Source: Phymatolithon calcareum
Lineage: Eukaryota; Rhodophyta; Florideophyceae; Hapalidiales
Assembly: GCA_977006965.1 (NCBI GenBank)
Contig: OZ345357.1
Coordinates: forward strand, 1,922,001-1,986,000
Direction of reading: 5' to 3'
Length of the DNA: 64,000 bases
The notes beneath the pieces were generated by a model. It searched no databases. It saw only the letters and a list, made by a program, of their open reading frames with translations, and was not told the DNA's origin. Every line of letters begins with the position of its first letter. Within the stretch, counting starts at the first letter, position 1. Position numbers and translations under genes: made by a program. Shown here in pieces: positions 45,328 through 56,500 of the stretch.

Positions 45328-46335
45328 TTACGCCTGTGGGAATCTTCCACAGGCATATTGCAGCGCGAGTTGTCTGTGCTTCACCTTGGGGAACATGAGA
45401 ATTGCTGGCAATTCTCTTGTCTTGTCGTATGGTATCTTCCTTTTCCGCTTCAATTCTAGGCGGTCTCCTTCCATTTCCAGAAATTTCGATCGAAGTGCTT
45501 GCGAAGACTGGTTTGTTTGGATATGCTTTACAGCTTCATCAAACGGCTCTCTGGTCCCCATCGCGGTGATATCTTTCCTCGTGTACTGCCATTCATGGTT
45601 GTTTCTGCTTTCGGGCACTTCATTTGAATACATACATTCTTTCGCCTTGTTCCTTCTCAGCATTTTGAAGGCCAAGATTTCTCGTCCAGGTGGGGCCGTC
45701 TGGATCAGGCACAGGAGACAGAGCCTGTCCGTCCTTCCTCGGGCCAGTGGCCCGAATACTTGATTGAAGAATGTTGCTTCTACTTCCTTGACGGCATTTT
45801 GTACGTCTTCTGTCCAGGGCGTTAAGTGCATTGCGTACTCCCAGCGTGGCTGTACTAGCGCCTTTTATATTCGAATACACTTCTGTATACTCAGCCCTTT
45901 CTTGAACACTCCCAGTGTACGCAACTCGTACACGGCCGTCTTTGCTTTCTTTAGTCGTTGCATCATTAGCGTATCTGTGACTCCTCCGAGGTCGAGGGAT
46001 ACTCCAAGTTATGTGACCTCAGGAACGTGTGTCAGAACCTTGTTCGCGAGCTCGAATGTCTTGCCCACGGTTTCCTCTGATTCGAGGACTTCGCTTTTCC
46101 CTTGCTTAGTGTTCCACGTCATCTCTCGCTCTTGTGCCTATTGGGTAGCTATATTCAATAGTCGTTGCAATGCAGCCGGGGATTTCGTAGAGAGAAGAAC
46201 ATCGTCTGCGAAGAGGACAGAAGGAACTTCAGCCCAGGTTTTTGATACCCGGCTCATTCTCTCGACGAATTCATCCATAAAGATGTTGTAGAGGCCTGGA
46301 CTGAGAGGGGACCCTTCTCCCCGCCACTGCGCCAC
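45328..46335 (-). pseudogene. decayed 3' half of a non-LTR retrotransposon reverse transcriptase, inverted
   Basis: The - strand pieces match the 693-aa RT at 48147-50228. At 46335-46138 are GSPLSPGLYNIFMDEF and VLFADDVLLSTKSPA, including the catalytic F-A-D-D. At 45831-45328 are MHLTPWTEDVQNAVKEVE, KRKRKIPYDKTRELPAILMF and PKVKHRQLALQYACGRFPQA, colinear with the C-terminus of the intact copy. Between them the frame is broken. The 5' side stops near 46320, where it abuts a Sel1-like fragment, so this is a 5'-truncated copy of the same family in opposite orientation. Confidence 0.85.
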
Positions 46336-46676
46336 AGTAAGCCCAAATTGACCATGGCATTCGCATGTCCTCTTTCCACGCCGTCCGTGTACAGCTTCGC
46401 TGCTCGAGGAACGTCAATCACTACATCATCACTACCTTCCTGCAGCACGTTTGCCAGCTTTACCATTGCAAAAACAACACCGCTCTCTTCCACCGCACGA
46501 GGATACTGTTGCACTACCTGCGGAAGATTTGCCTGTACGCCTTCCCCGCCAGTTTCCGACATCACTGCTAGGTTGTACATTGCATTTCCATATTCGCCTT
46601 CATCAATGGCGCATGTGTACAACTCCACCGCAAGAATATAGTGCACTACATTTTTTCGATTGAAGTTTATTTTCAA
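46320..46676 (-). pseudogene. Sel1-like repeat protein fragment
   Basis: The - strand frame (46676 down to about 46320) has three adjoining repeats: ILAVELYTCAIDEGEYGNAM followed by YNLAVMSE; a degenerate QVVQQYPRAVEESGVVFAMV piece; and PRAAKLYTDGVERGHANAMV followed by NLGLLW. These are clear Sel1-like repeats (36-38 residues each). The frame then runs into the RT remnant and stops. This is the best-preserved Sel1 piece in the window. Confidence 0.7.
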
Positions 46677-47064
46677 ATAAACTTCAGTGCGTCCCAGTCT
46701 TACGAATATACGGGAAAAGCTTCTTCAGTTGCTGCCGTCCAGCGTGTAGACCGTGAAAGACAGGACTGTCCTGTATTTATTAATTTTGAAAAATATTTCG
46801 CCGTGCTCACAAGTCTAGATTTCGCATTTTTGAATGCAAAGTAAAAACAATTTATCGACAGAGCAAGGAACTACATCGCAAAGTTGTGTCACGTTTGTTT
46901 GGCATCACGAAGCTTGTTTTGTAAGCATAGATGAAATGAATATGTGTGGCGCTTTGTGGGATCGTCAGCTCTTTTCACGTTTTTTATCCTAACAATCTAA
47001 ATCTGGGGCTGGCGCCAGCTTTCCAATGGCAAATGCAGTTTACGTCTGCCTCCAAAAGTAAACT
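46677..47064. other. gene-free stretch upstream of the RT element
   Basis: AT-rich. No endonuclease domain could be read, although the 5' part of the retrotransposon would be expected here. Confidence 0.4.
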
Positions 47065-47335
47065 TTGGGGAAGCACATTGGGGCTTGTACTAAAGTGAGA
47101 TCTATGTTTATTTGCGGCCTCTGTATCGCGCATCTATTCTGTAGACGTCAAGAGCACACAAGGGATCTGAAGCCACGAATTTCCGTCAAACTCTGGAAGG
47201 ACGACGCAAAGCAAGAAGAGGTCCGGGAAATCTACGCAAGGACCATTCCAGGAATCCGCGAGGAGCTGCAAAGTTGCCGCACAAGAGAGGATCTAGACCG
47301 ACTGTACCGCAAAGTCGCGGAAACTCTATGCCATC

Positions 47336-48073
47336 CAGAGCATTGGAATTATTTATTTATTTTTATTCTTTTCTCGCGCAGTGTCGAGAATAAATATCAA
47401 GACTGTTGAGCGCAGAAGGAATAAATTATTGTATTTAAGTTCAGTGAGGAATAAATAACTGGTTATTCCCAATTATTGGATCCATCTAGCTGCTTTCTGT
47501 CACGATAGCATTGACGTCTTCGATTCCCCACACATCCGAGTTAGCATGAAGGAACATCTGGTTCTCGAAATTTGCAGGAATAACGCTTCTTCTTCTGTCA
47601 TCCAACGCGTAACCAGCGATAGAGAAAAACCTCTCGCACATATTCGACGTGAAAAACTCATCGCGAACATGCTTACCGAAAACTCGCGGCATCTTGGGTG
47701 CTACCAAACGGTGCTCGCCTGGTACGCAGTTCCCGTTGTACTGTGTTGATTGCCATGGTTTTCATAATCCTAAATGAGGAGTCCACAGCCGACACGTCAT
47801 GTGCTATCGATGACAAACATGTCACTTTACTGTTCAAGAATACCATCGGGCCCAAATAAACAATATAATCGTCGGGCCAAAATGCTGTCATTCTCCCCCA
47901 GAAACGTAGACTTAGTCGAGCGTTCTCGAGTAAATAATGCTTTCAAATAAATAAAATAATTGTCGTAACCACGAAGATCTCAATAAATACAATAAATATG
48001 CGCGACTCAGGAATAAATTATTGGAACAATAATTTAAATAATTACAATAGCAATTATTTTTTCCAATGCTTTG
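47336..48073 (-). mobile_element. hAT-type DNA transposon, 738 bp, non-autonomous
   Basis: The ends are CAGAGCATTGGAA (left) and the reverse complement of CAAAGCATTGGAA (right), a hAT-like CARAG inverted repeat. It is flanked by an exact 8-bp target duplication, ATGCCATC (47328-47335 and 48074-48081), the hAT hallmark. It is AT-rich with subterminal AATAAAT repeats and carries the C-terminal part of a hAT transposase on the - strand. Confidence 0.9.
47486..47707 (-). pseudogene. hAT transposase C-terminal dimerisation region, truncated
   Basis: A 73-aa frame reads SNMCERFFSIAGYALDDRRR, then SVIPANFENQMFLHAN. This is the conserved hAT C-terminal dimerisation motif (S-x-x-x-E-R-x-F-S-x-A-G...RR...N-x-E-x-x-x-F-L-x-x-N). 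Catalytic DDE residues and the BED finger are absent, so the element needs a helper. Confidence 0.8.
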
Positions 48074-48146
48074 ATGCCATCCATGGAGACAGAAAAGAAG
48101 TACCCCGCCTCGATACAAATCTTTTTGGAATTTTGAGCTGGAACGA

Positions 48147-50228
48147 ATGTGCAAAAGGCGCAAAAAATTGTACAAGAATGCACGAAAACTAAACACAGAC
48201 GAGTCTTGGCAGCGGTACTCCAGCTGTCGAGCAGAGATACGAAAACTCGTAAATCAAAGAAAGAGACAGCTATACCAAGAATTCCTCGATGAGTTGCAAG
48301 AAAAGGATGGTCCTAAGGCTATAGAACAAATATGTCGGATGCAGAAGTTGAGAACGAGAAGAACGTCAAGAAACAAGATGACTGGGCGCCCTCTGCAAAA
48401 AACGTTGTTCACAGCACACGTTTCAAAGACATGTCGAGACGATCGAGGTTGGCGGTCAAATCCCTCATACTTTGAGTGCCCAACTCAGATGCGCAATTTG
48501 ATAAGGTCGGCCATCATCAAATCTCCAACCAAAAAAGCCCCAGGCCTAGACGAGGTGAAAGCGGAAATATTGAAAGCGGATGTGGAGGGGAGCACAGAGC
48601 TAGTGTTTGAGCTGTGGGCTGCATGCGGCAGGTGTGGAACTCTCCCCATGGCTTGGCTGAAAGCTCTGCTAGTCCCACTACACAAAAAAGGGGATCACGA
48701 TGACCCAAAAAATTTCAGACCTATATCCCTACTGAGTCAAGTCAGAAAAATCGTGGAGGCCGCAATTGATACCCTACTCCGTCAAAGGTACAAGAACCAC
48801 AACATCCAATTAGGATTCCAGAAAGGGAAGAGTACAGAGCTAGCCATCCTTCGAGCACTGGAACTGCAGAAGAGAGGGCAGAGATGTATCGCAGTATTGG
48901 ATCTAAAAGCGGCGTATGACACAGTTCCAAGGAAACACCTGCAAGATCGAATGAGACTGTGTCTACCTCAGGAATTATGCGCGATGATCGAGGTTTTTTT
49001 GGTTGCTTCATGGGTATGCACAGTTGGGGATCCTCAGAAAAAGTGGTTCGTAGTCGACAGGGGAGTACCGCAAGGGTCCCCGTTGAGTCCAAGCTTGTAC
49101 AACTTGTTCATGGACGAGTTCGCCGAAAGAATTAGCCAAGTACCACGAGAAGTCGCCGACGTCGCAGGAGTACTGTTTGCGGACGATGTACTCCTCACGG
49201 CTAAATCGCCTGCTGGACTGCAAAGTCTTTTAGGCATTGCGTCAAAATGGGGAAAAGACCGGCAAATGACTTGGAACACGAACGCCGGAAAAAGTGAGGT
49301 TCTGTTGTCAGCGGACACGAGACCAGTTAACTTCAAGCTGTCAGGCAAAACACTAACGAAAGTCAAAGAAGTGTCATACCTTGGAATCTCACTGAGCAGT
49401 CAGGGGGTAACCGAGACAAGAATGCTCGAGCGCATCCGGAACGCCAAGATCGCTGTGTATCAGTTAAGACCCCTTGGTGTCTCCAGGCGCGGTATTAACG
49501 CGCTTAAAGCTATCAAGGTATACAAGGCACTGATACAGCCAAGATGGGAGTATGCCATGCATCTAACACCTTGGACGCCGAGAATCCAGACAGCTATTGA
49601 AGAGGTAGAGAGGACCTTTTTCTCTCAAGTCCTTGGACCAATCGCGAAAAACCGGTCTGCAAGACTTCGTCTTCTCTGTCGCATCCAAGCAGCTGAAGAC
49701 AGGAGAATGGTTTTAGCGCTCAAAATGCTCGTGAGAGCCAAGACAAAAAAAGAGAGCCTACTGGCCGTGCCAAAGGATTGCAGAGACGTGGATGAATTGC
49801 AATGGGTGTGTCGGGACATGGCAGCAATGCTAAGGCATGAGCAGTTCGAGAAGGCCTTGGAGTATCTTAAGCAAGGAATGTCGGCAGGATCCCTGAAAGC
49901 ATCACTCTTCAATGATGAAGGGGAGTCTTTGGAATCAAGCAGAAAGAGGAAGATACCGTACGATATAGTCGGAGCAATTCCAGTGATTTTAAGGCTTCCG
50001 AAAGTACGTCATCGTCAATTGGCGGTGAAGTGGGCGTTTGGGAGATTTCCCCCACTGAGCACGACACTACTAGAAGACAAATTTGGCGAAATCATATCAA
50101 GGCTATTGCACACGGTTGAAACGTCTTTGGCGAGATACCAGCTGACCGGAGAAGAGACCAAGAAGACCGAAGAAGCACTGGACCAGCTACTCTTCTTTAC
50201 CAGTGCCTTTTACGAGGACATGGAATAG
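48147..50228 (+). CDS. non-LTR retrotransposon reverse transcriptase (ORF2-like), interrupted upstream
   Basis: A 693-aa open frame from its first ATG; the natural frame extends upstream through the hAT insertion site. RT motifs in order: PTKKAPGLDEVKAEIL (about 128-143); NFRPISLLSQ (about 189-198); LGFQKGKSTE; VLDLKAAYDTVPRKHL (about 249-264, first catalytic Asp); RGVPQGSPLSPSLYNLFMDE (about 304-323); VLFADDVLLTAKSP (about 341-354, catalytic FADD). A thumb and C-terminal region follow, with YLGISLSSQGVTETRML, RWEYAMHLTPW and SSRKRKIPYD. No zinc knuckle, RNase H or endonuclease was seen. RT copies element RNA by target-primed synthesis. Intact from ATG to stop, so possibly recent, but the hAT insertion would block normal translation. 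Confidence 0.85.
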   Translation: MCKRRKKLYKNARKLNTDESWQRYSSCRAEIRKLVNQRKRQLYQEFLDELQEKDGPKAIEQICRMQKLRTRRTSRNKMTGRPLQKTLFTAHVSKTCRDDRGWRSNPSYFECPTQMRNLIRSAIIKSPTKKAPGLDEVKAEILKADVEGSTELVFELWAACGRCGTLPMAWLKALLVPLHKKGDHDDPKNFRPISLLSQVRKIVEAAIDTLLRQRYKNHNIQLGFQKGKSTELAILRALELQKRGQRCIAVLDLKAAYDTVPRKHLQDRMRLCLPQELCAMIEVFLVASWVCTVGDPQKKWFVVDRGVPQGSPLSPSLYNLFMDEFAERISQVPREVADVAGVLFADDVLLTAKSPAGLQSLLGIASKWGKDRQMTWNTNAGKSEVLLSADTRPVNFKLSGKTLTKVKEVSYLGISLSSQGVTETRMLERIRNAKIAVYQLRPLGVSRRGINALKAIKVYKALIQPRWEYAMHLTPWTPRIQTAIEEVERTFFSQVLGPIAKNRSARLRLLCRIQAAEDRRMVLALKMLVRAKTKKESLLAVPKDCRDVDELQWVCRDMAAMLRHEQFEKALEYLKQGMSAGSLKASLFNDEGESLESSRKRKIPYDIVGAIPVILRLPKVRHRQLAVKWAFGRFPPLSTTLLEDKFGEIISRLLHTVETSLARYQLTGEETKKTEEALDQLLFFTSAFYEDME

Positions 50229-50293
50229 AAAAACAAAGGATAAGAATTGCGAGCTCGAATCGCCGCTGAGCGCATAGAGGACTCTAAGCTTTT

Positions 50294-50314
50294 CCCACAT
50301 CCGTCCGATGTGGG
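50294..50314 (+). terminator. 3' stem-loop downstream of the RT frame
   Basis: CCCACATC, a 5-nt loop, then GATGTGGG, followed by TTTTTG; 66 bp past the RT stop. It may be the 3'-end structure recognised by the RT or an RNA 3'-end signal. Confidence 0.4.
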
Positions 50315-50319
50315 TTTTT

Positions 50320-51340
50320 GCAGCTAGGGCCACGATATACAAGATTGCGGAAGAAGCATATATGAATGTTATACTATGCTACAAGGCTGTAGCAACCGAA
50401 ACGCATCTCCCTTACAGTCTAAAGAGTGTTACTGAGAGCGTTTAATAAATACTACTAAAAAAAATCTATTCTGTAGACAAGAGACTATCGAATCGCTTCC
50501 TCTTCCAATGGCCTCTGTCGACCTTTGTATGTTTCTGCCTTTCCTTGCTGTCCACCTCCACTTTTCATTGCCAGAATAGGAGCCGAAAAGCGTGCTCTCC
50601 TTGGACTTCTTTTGGATCTCTGGAGGAAATAAAAATTTCCGTAATGAGTTGAAAAACAATATCCTTCAAACAGTCAGCAGTCCAGTGCCACAGAGTTTCT
50701 AAAAAAAGGCTTCGTCGTGTCCGCACCTCGTCGAACGGGACGTACAGGATCTCAAATGCCATTATTACTCCATAAATTGGTTGCGGCGTGCGGCTCTTGT
50801 CATTTCCGCACAATAGAACTACAGAACATGATAGCGTACATGATCGAATGGAATGACCCGGTGCGAAGCTTCATACCCTCTGATTAGTACAGTCATGAGA
50901 TCGAAAAGGAATTTGGCAAAGACGTAGAAATCGAGAGCGTGCAGCAAATGATAAAGGATTGGGATATGGATCAGAAGATTGAAAAAGAACGTCCAAAAAG
51001 ACTATACAGCTAGAATGGAAAAAAGACGAAGAAGGATATTCAAGAAGAATCCACTCCTCGGCGTCGGCAAAAACCCACTGGTCCTTACCCTAAAATGAAG
51101 CTCTCATAGAAACCGTTCTGTCCAATCGTTCATGGGAAGAATTCCAAGGAATCTGTCACTTTTGGAAGACAAACTTGGGCGACTGGGGAAATGGGGCACA
51201 TTAACATGCAGCAAGTGACGCTCAAGCCTTCATCGATAAGAGAAGAAGAAAGGAGAGTCGCAATGGCGATTAATATGAGCCTCAACTATACTCATTAAGT
51301 TGTAGGACGGTGAGCAAAGCAAGAACAGCCGGAATCAAGG
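50320..51340. other. gene-poor stretch with possible retroelement debris
   Basis: No intact gene. A broken + frame around 51110-51220 (RNLSLLEDKLGRLGKWGT) distantly resembles the C-terminal TTLLEDKFGEI of the RT. Two short - frames (50813-50429) have no recognised family. Confidence 0.3.
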
Positions 51341-51581
51341 TGCCTTTTAAGCTCCCGTTGCGTAGCGAGCCACATTTACAATAAATTGCAATATTTTAGA
51401 TTGGGACTATTCACAGAGGCAATTTGACACAATCGAGGTTGTCGTAAATCGTAAACGGAATAGAATATATTTGCAGACACTCAGTGTGAGAAGTACCTCT
51501 AGACCTGGCTAAAATTAAATAAAATTAATTAAATTTGAAACTAAAGTTATGGTACTGCGCGAGCCTGCGAGCCCACAATTC
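51340..51581 (+). repeat. right end of copy 5
   Basis: Matches the right end of the 6.13-kb units with divergence: CTCCCGTTGCGTAGC, ATTTACAATAAA, ACTAAAGTTATGGTACTGCG and GCGAGCC(T/C). Confidence 0.8.
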
Positions 51582-52400
51582 CATAACTTTAGTTATGGTA
51601 TTAGCGGAGATGTTGAGTTATGACACCCATGTTTCTAAGAATTTCATTGGACGAGATTATCGAAATGATTGGACCACATTCAGCGGGGCTATCATTTAAT
51701 TGGACGAGATAGTCGAAATGATTGGACCACATTCATTGGGTTCTGTGATTTCATTGGACGAGATAATCGAAACGATTGGACCACATTCATCGCGTTCTGT
51801 GATTTCATTGGACCTCTCAGAGATTAAAATTTGCAGATTTTGCAATTTAAAAAAATTGACAATTTTACGTGTTCGCCAATATTTTGGCTATTGAAAAGTT
51901 GGACGTTTCAGAAATTTTGAAGATTCCCGCCTTCTTTGAGACTTTCGAAGAGGCGTTTTGAAGCGCCTCCCTTACTTAAATTCTCTCAAATCCTCCAGAT
52001 TTCGCATATTGAAATCATTTTCCACTTCACGAGCACCAGTAGCTCCCCGTTTCCTGTATCCCTTGGACACGATTGCTTCATTGGACGAAATCGTCGAAAT
52101 GATTGGACCACATTTATCTCGTTCTGAGATTTCATTGGACCACTCAGAGATTAAAATTTGTAGAATTTACAACTTAAAATAATTGATAATTTTTTGTGCT
52201 CGCCAATATTTTGGCCACTGAAAAGTTGGACGTTTCAGAAATTCTGCACACTGCCGCCTTCTTTCAGACTTTCAAAGAGGCGTTTTGACCCGCCTCCCTA
52301 ACTTACATTGTAAGATAATTTGCAGATTTTGCATATTGAATTGATTTGCAACTCCACGAGCACCACGAGCTTGCCAATAGTTACAAAGGTATCATTTAAG
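51582..52400 (+). repeat. left arm of a sixth array unit
   Basis: Starts CCATAACTTTAGTTATGG and matches 40432-41235 closely, including the extra ~55-bp units and the internal duplication. Similarity fades after about 52390, before the Helitron. Confidence 0.85.
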
Positions 52401-53530
52401 AGGGAGGTTTCAACGTTTTTGAGGTGTGTTCAGATGTACTGTGAGCCTGGCAGGCTTCGACAAGTGTGTTGCAGGGGTTCTGTGAACGTGTATGAGACTT
52501 GTAAGGAGGCTTTTTAAACTGCTTCGCTGACTAATATTCTCAAAAAACTTGCAGATTTCCATTTTCCGCTCTATGATCACCGCCAGCTAGCCCAATAGTC
52601 GCATCACTGACCTGCAGGACGGTTTCACCACGTGTGAGATGTGTTCAGAAGTATTGTGGACGTGATAGGTTTCAAGATGTGTGATGTGTTTGTCTGGACT
52701 ACGAATCAACAGTTTTCCTGTGCCATAGAGTTTTTGATTACACGAACTGACAGTCTCTGTGAATTCTACTGTAGTTAACGTCAAATTTGAAGAAATTCTT
52801 CCTTTAATTGAGGGATTGGTAAAATCGTGCCACACATTTGTAAATAACTTTAGTTTTTTCAACGTAACTATTCCAGAAATAATGCTGAGCTGTCCACTTA
52901 GAACACCATTGATATTTTCATTGTTTAAGTTAGTGCAATGGACGACAGGGGATAAAATGTACTTGCATGGTTATCTAAACTCACTACCATAGATAAGGAT
53001 TAAATATTCAGATAGATAATGCCACAACAGATGAAACGGAGTTAAAAATGTTCTCTCTTCCAAATCTTGACCTCATTCCCACGGGAAACGCACATATTTC
53101 GAGACAACGTGTTTATTTGATATTCAGAGATTTAGAATGCGATGTACAATTTCTTGAAAGTTTCATAATTTATTCAATTTGGTCTATTTTCTATTCGAAA
53201 CATCTCGTATCCCCTTCGAAGAAGCAGTTCCTGTCTCTCGCATATATTGTGACGGTTTATGCACATGTTATTCATACGATCGATGGTGCGATATGGTGGC
53301 AAGTGTACTGTAACGGCTATTGACAGCAATAAATTATCATAAACGATTCATAAAGAACATACTTTTCGCACTGCTAATGTTAAAATATCCCATGTTAGCG
53401 GCACGTGGATTAAACTGACTCTCCTCACTTGCAATCAATACTAATCAATACTACATCTTAACTCCACGCCAGAAAATTCGAGTACCCTTGATTCGTATTT
53501 GTAAACGTGGAAAACGGTACGTAAAAATTT
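52401..53530. other. gene-free stretch between the unit arm and the Helitron ORF
   Basis: No recognised gene. An inverted pair, CGTGGATTAA (near 53405) and TTAACTCCACG (near 53459), lies beyond the ORF's 3' side and could belong to the Helitron terminus, but no CTRR end with hairpin could be assigned. Confidence 0.35.
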
Positions 53531-56500
53531 CTAATTATTAAAATCCCATGAGGGCAATGAGAAAATATCAAAATCGGACGGAGGGATTAGACACTGAAAG
53601 TGATTACCGTCTGAGAAAAGTATTGGAATTTGAAATGGTACTGCTGAGTTCTCAAGCGTAATATCTGGATATGGACTGTAGACTGAAGTCGGGGACAAAG
53701 GACCAATAGTTGAATTTAGATCTAAGGTAGATTGATGTGTTTTTGTTGAAGAAGGACTATAAGATATAATGTTTTGATTTAATACAAGCGAAAGCAAGTT
53801 CATTTCGTCACCAATGTCAGCAGCCCACAAGCAAATATTAGGGGTTCCAATCTTTAGAAACGAGGACAACATTTCTAATGAGTTACTGTATCCTATTGCA
53901 GTAGAAAATTGCTGTAGAGCAACACCTTGTCGAGAAGTTAATAGGTTCATATTTCGTAGAAAGCTATGTTTCGTATGTTCATCGGATTTTGACACTTCGG
54001 AAAGAAGGGAAGATATTTTTCTTCTACAATCTTGTGGATTCAAATATAAAGCGTTTCCTAAACTTAAAGTGCAGTAGTAAATGGAGAGAACTGTTGCATA
54101 TATCCAGCAATTCCCATCACCTGGAACATCAACAGGTTTCCATAGTGTTGGGTGTCTAGAAACACTATCGGCTAAGAGTGAGGTTATTGGAAGAGCAGGA
54201 GCTCTGAAATTACAACTTACAAGGAATCTGTGGACAGACTTTATTCTCATAACTGTTCCAGAGTGAAAATGAGGTACGAGCAATTCGAAACATGAGCTTC
54301 CGAAATAAGAAGTATTATGTGAGGGGATTTTAACCGATTGATGAATCACATTGTTTCCGGTTTTTTCGTTATTTTTAGGTGGATAAAGGTCAATTATTGT
54401 TTCTTCCGGGTCGTTCTCTTCTACTCTTTTCAGGTTCTGAGTCTCATTATTGACTTCATCCGGAAATATAGTTCCATTCATGAAATTCTCCAGTGTTCTT
54501 GTGCAGAGCCCGTCAAGTCTTTCTTCTTCATCAAGAACTTCTTGAGAGGGCCTGAAATATTTAAAGTCTTCCTCTGTAAGTTTTTTGCAGAGAAAAAGAC
54601 CTTCTAATGTTTTAACGCGAGAAGCCAATACATAGAGCGATGTTGGTTGTCTACCAGGTTCATTAACACTGTACGACAAAATTGCATCACATGTTGTTCC
54701 TTGAAGTTTATGAGTAGTCGCTGCAAATGATGGAGATATTGGAATCTGTGTCACTTTTATACTGAAATTTCTGTTACGTAGACACGACACGCGCACAGTA
54801 ACTGAATATGGCAGTACTGGAATAGTGTTACTAGGGTAGATTTCGGGTATATTTGAAAAGCGTGTCTTTAATTTTGCTTGCTCCACGGACACAAATACAA
54901 TTTCCGGAATTGTGGATGAAATCTTCATTGGAGCACCCTTCACTAAAATTGTGCGAAAAACGACATTTTCTGGAAACTGACACCCGAGTACAGTTCCGGT
55001 TGACCCATTTGCAAGTCCAAGTTTTGGGCTAATATTTTGAGTTATAAAAACGCGCATACCTGGAAAAATGGGAAGCAATGGAGATAATCTTTGCAATTTA
55101 TTATCTCCAAGTTTAAGAAGATCTTCCAGTTGCTCCATGGTTGGTTTTGCACCTCTCTTTGTTGCACTAAATTGGGCCGGACATACAATAGGTATTTCAA
55201 CTTCAGAACTATTTTGAGATATCTCAGAGGTACTGAGCCAATTTATAGAGTGTCTGCTACGATTTGCCTGGACAGCAATGGGAAATGATAGATTTTTATC
55301 TTTTCTATTCTTAAATTGCTTCTGTACTTCAGAAGTAGGGCACAATGGATCCAAAAATCTGGTGTTCAGGACCTCAAAATCTTGAACTGTTTGATCACCA
55401 GTTCGCAGTCGTTTTAGGATACTTCCATAAGACGGATCAGATCGGTGTCTCATATTCTCTTTAAGCTTGACAACAGTCTTGAATGATTGCCAAATGTGGT
55501 AGCCTGTGATGTTATTCACATTTGCGTTTGATTTTCTGGAGTTGCTTCCGCTTACACTTGATTCTGTTCCAGCCTTAGTTGCGCTATCCAATAGGAAAGT
55601 GCTTGCCTCTACGAATGCAGGAGGTGAAAATACATACTTTTCGAAGCAAGGAGGAAGCTGTGCAAAATCACCTGCGGTTACTATGTGAATTCTGGCATCG
55701 CAACCTTTCTCAGTTCCCAAGAACGCTTTGATTTTCTTCATTGCCTTTGAAAATAGAGTCTGTCCTGTCATACTAATCTCGTCCCAAATAACCATGTAGA
55801 CTCTTGACCATTCTTCTAATTGTTTCATTGTTGGTTTCTTATTATGTAATATTTGTAGCTTAGAATGAACTGTTTCTCCATCAACTAATACAGCAGCAAT
55901 ACCAGTTGGAGCAACTGTGACAACAGCGTCAGGATATCCCCACCCATTTGCAAGAAATCGAATTGCTTCAACTATCCTCGACTTTCCAGTCCCTCCTTCA
56001 CCAGATAAATGCATTCTAAGAGGTTTACCAGGGGAATATCGCAGCAATGATCGTTTGAATGAGTCTAATAGATAGGAACCGGCTATTCGAAAAGCAATGG
56101 TCTGTCTTTCATTGAGCGTAAATCTATTTGCTACTTGATCAATGGATGGGTTAATAGTTTCTGCCAATTTTACAGAACAGTTATCATCGATATACCGATT
56201 TTCAGACTCACGTTTGGATTTAATCGCATCTTCAAGCAACCTAACTACTGTTTCTTCCTTCGAGTTTTTCGCAGATACTTTCAGTTCCATGTTTTTGGAA
56301 TTTAATGCTTTATCGTCTTGGCATATCATGCTATCATACGACGCTGCAATATCTTTTGATAAAAAACGGGTTTTAGAGATGCCATTGAGTTTCTCTTCTC
56401 TAAAAGGCCAGTACGATATGCCTTTTTCATTTTCTTCTGTACTAATATGTTTGTGCACATGGCGCCTGACAAACGATCTCATTTCTCTGAGAGAGCAAAC

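Larger units (their letters stand above)
47065..50314 (+). mobile_element. non-LTR retrotransposon (5'-truncated), interrupted by a hAT element
   Basis: The 5' part (about 47065-47335) encodes the linker before the RT (KQEEVREIYARTIPGIREEL, then DLDRLYRKVAETL). It is split by a hAT insertion and resumes after 48081. Removing the insert and one 8-bp duplicate joins the frame to the 693-aa RT without a stop. Downstream lies a stem-loop, CCCACATC-CGTCC-GATGTGGG plus TTTTT (50294-50319). No endonuclease was seen. Confidence 0.8.
40432..51581 (+). repeat. older, expanded copy of the array unit (copy 5), 11.15 kb
   Basis: The left end (40432 to about 41235) and right end (about 51340-51581, with end motif AACTAAAGTTATGG at 51540-51553 and the GC-rich spacer) are recognisable but diverged relatives of the 6.13-kb unit ends. 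The middle is filled with Sel1-like debris, an LTR remnant, two non-LTR retrotransposon copies and a hAT element. Its left arm resembles the sixth copy (51582 on) much more than copies 1-4. Confidence 0.7.

Noticed and set aside
53400-53470. Helitron 3' terminus
   Set aside because: An inverted CGTGGA/TCCACG pair is present, but no CTRR end or second copy allows the boundary to be set.
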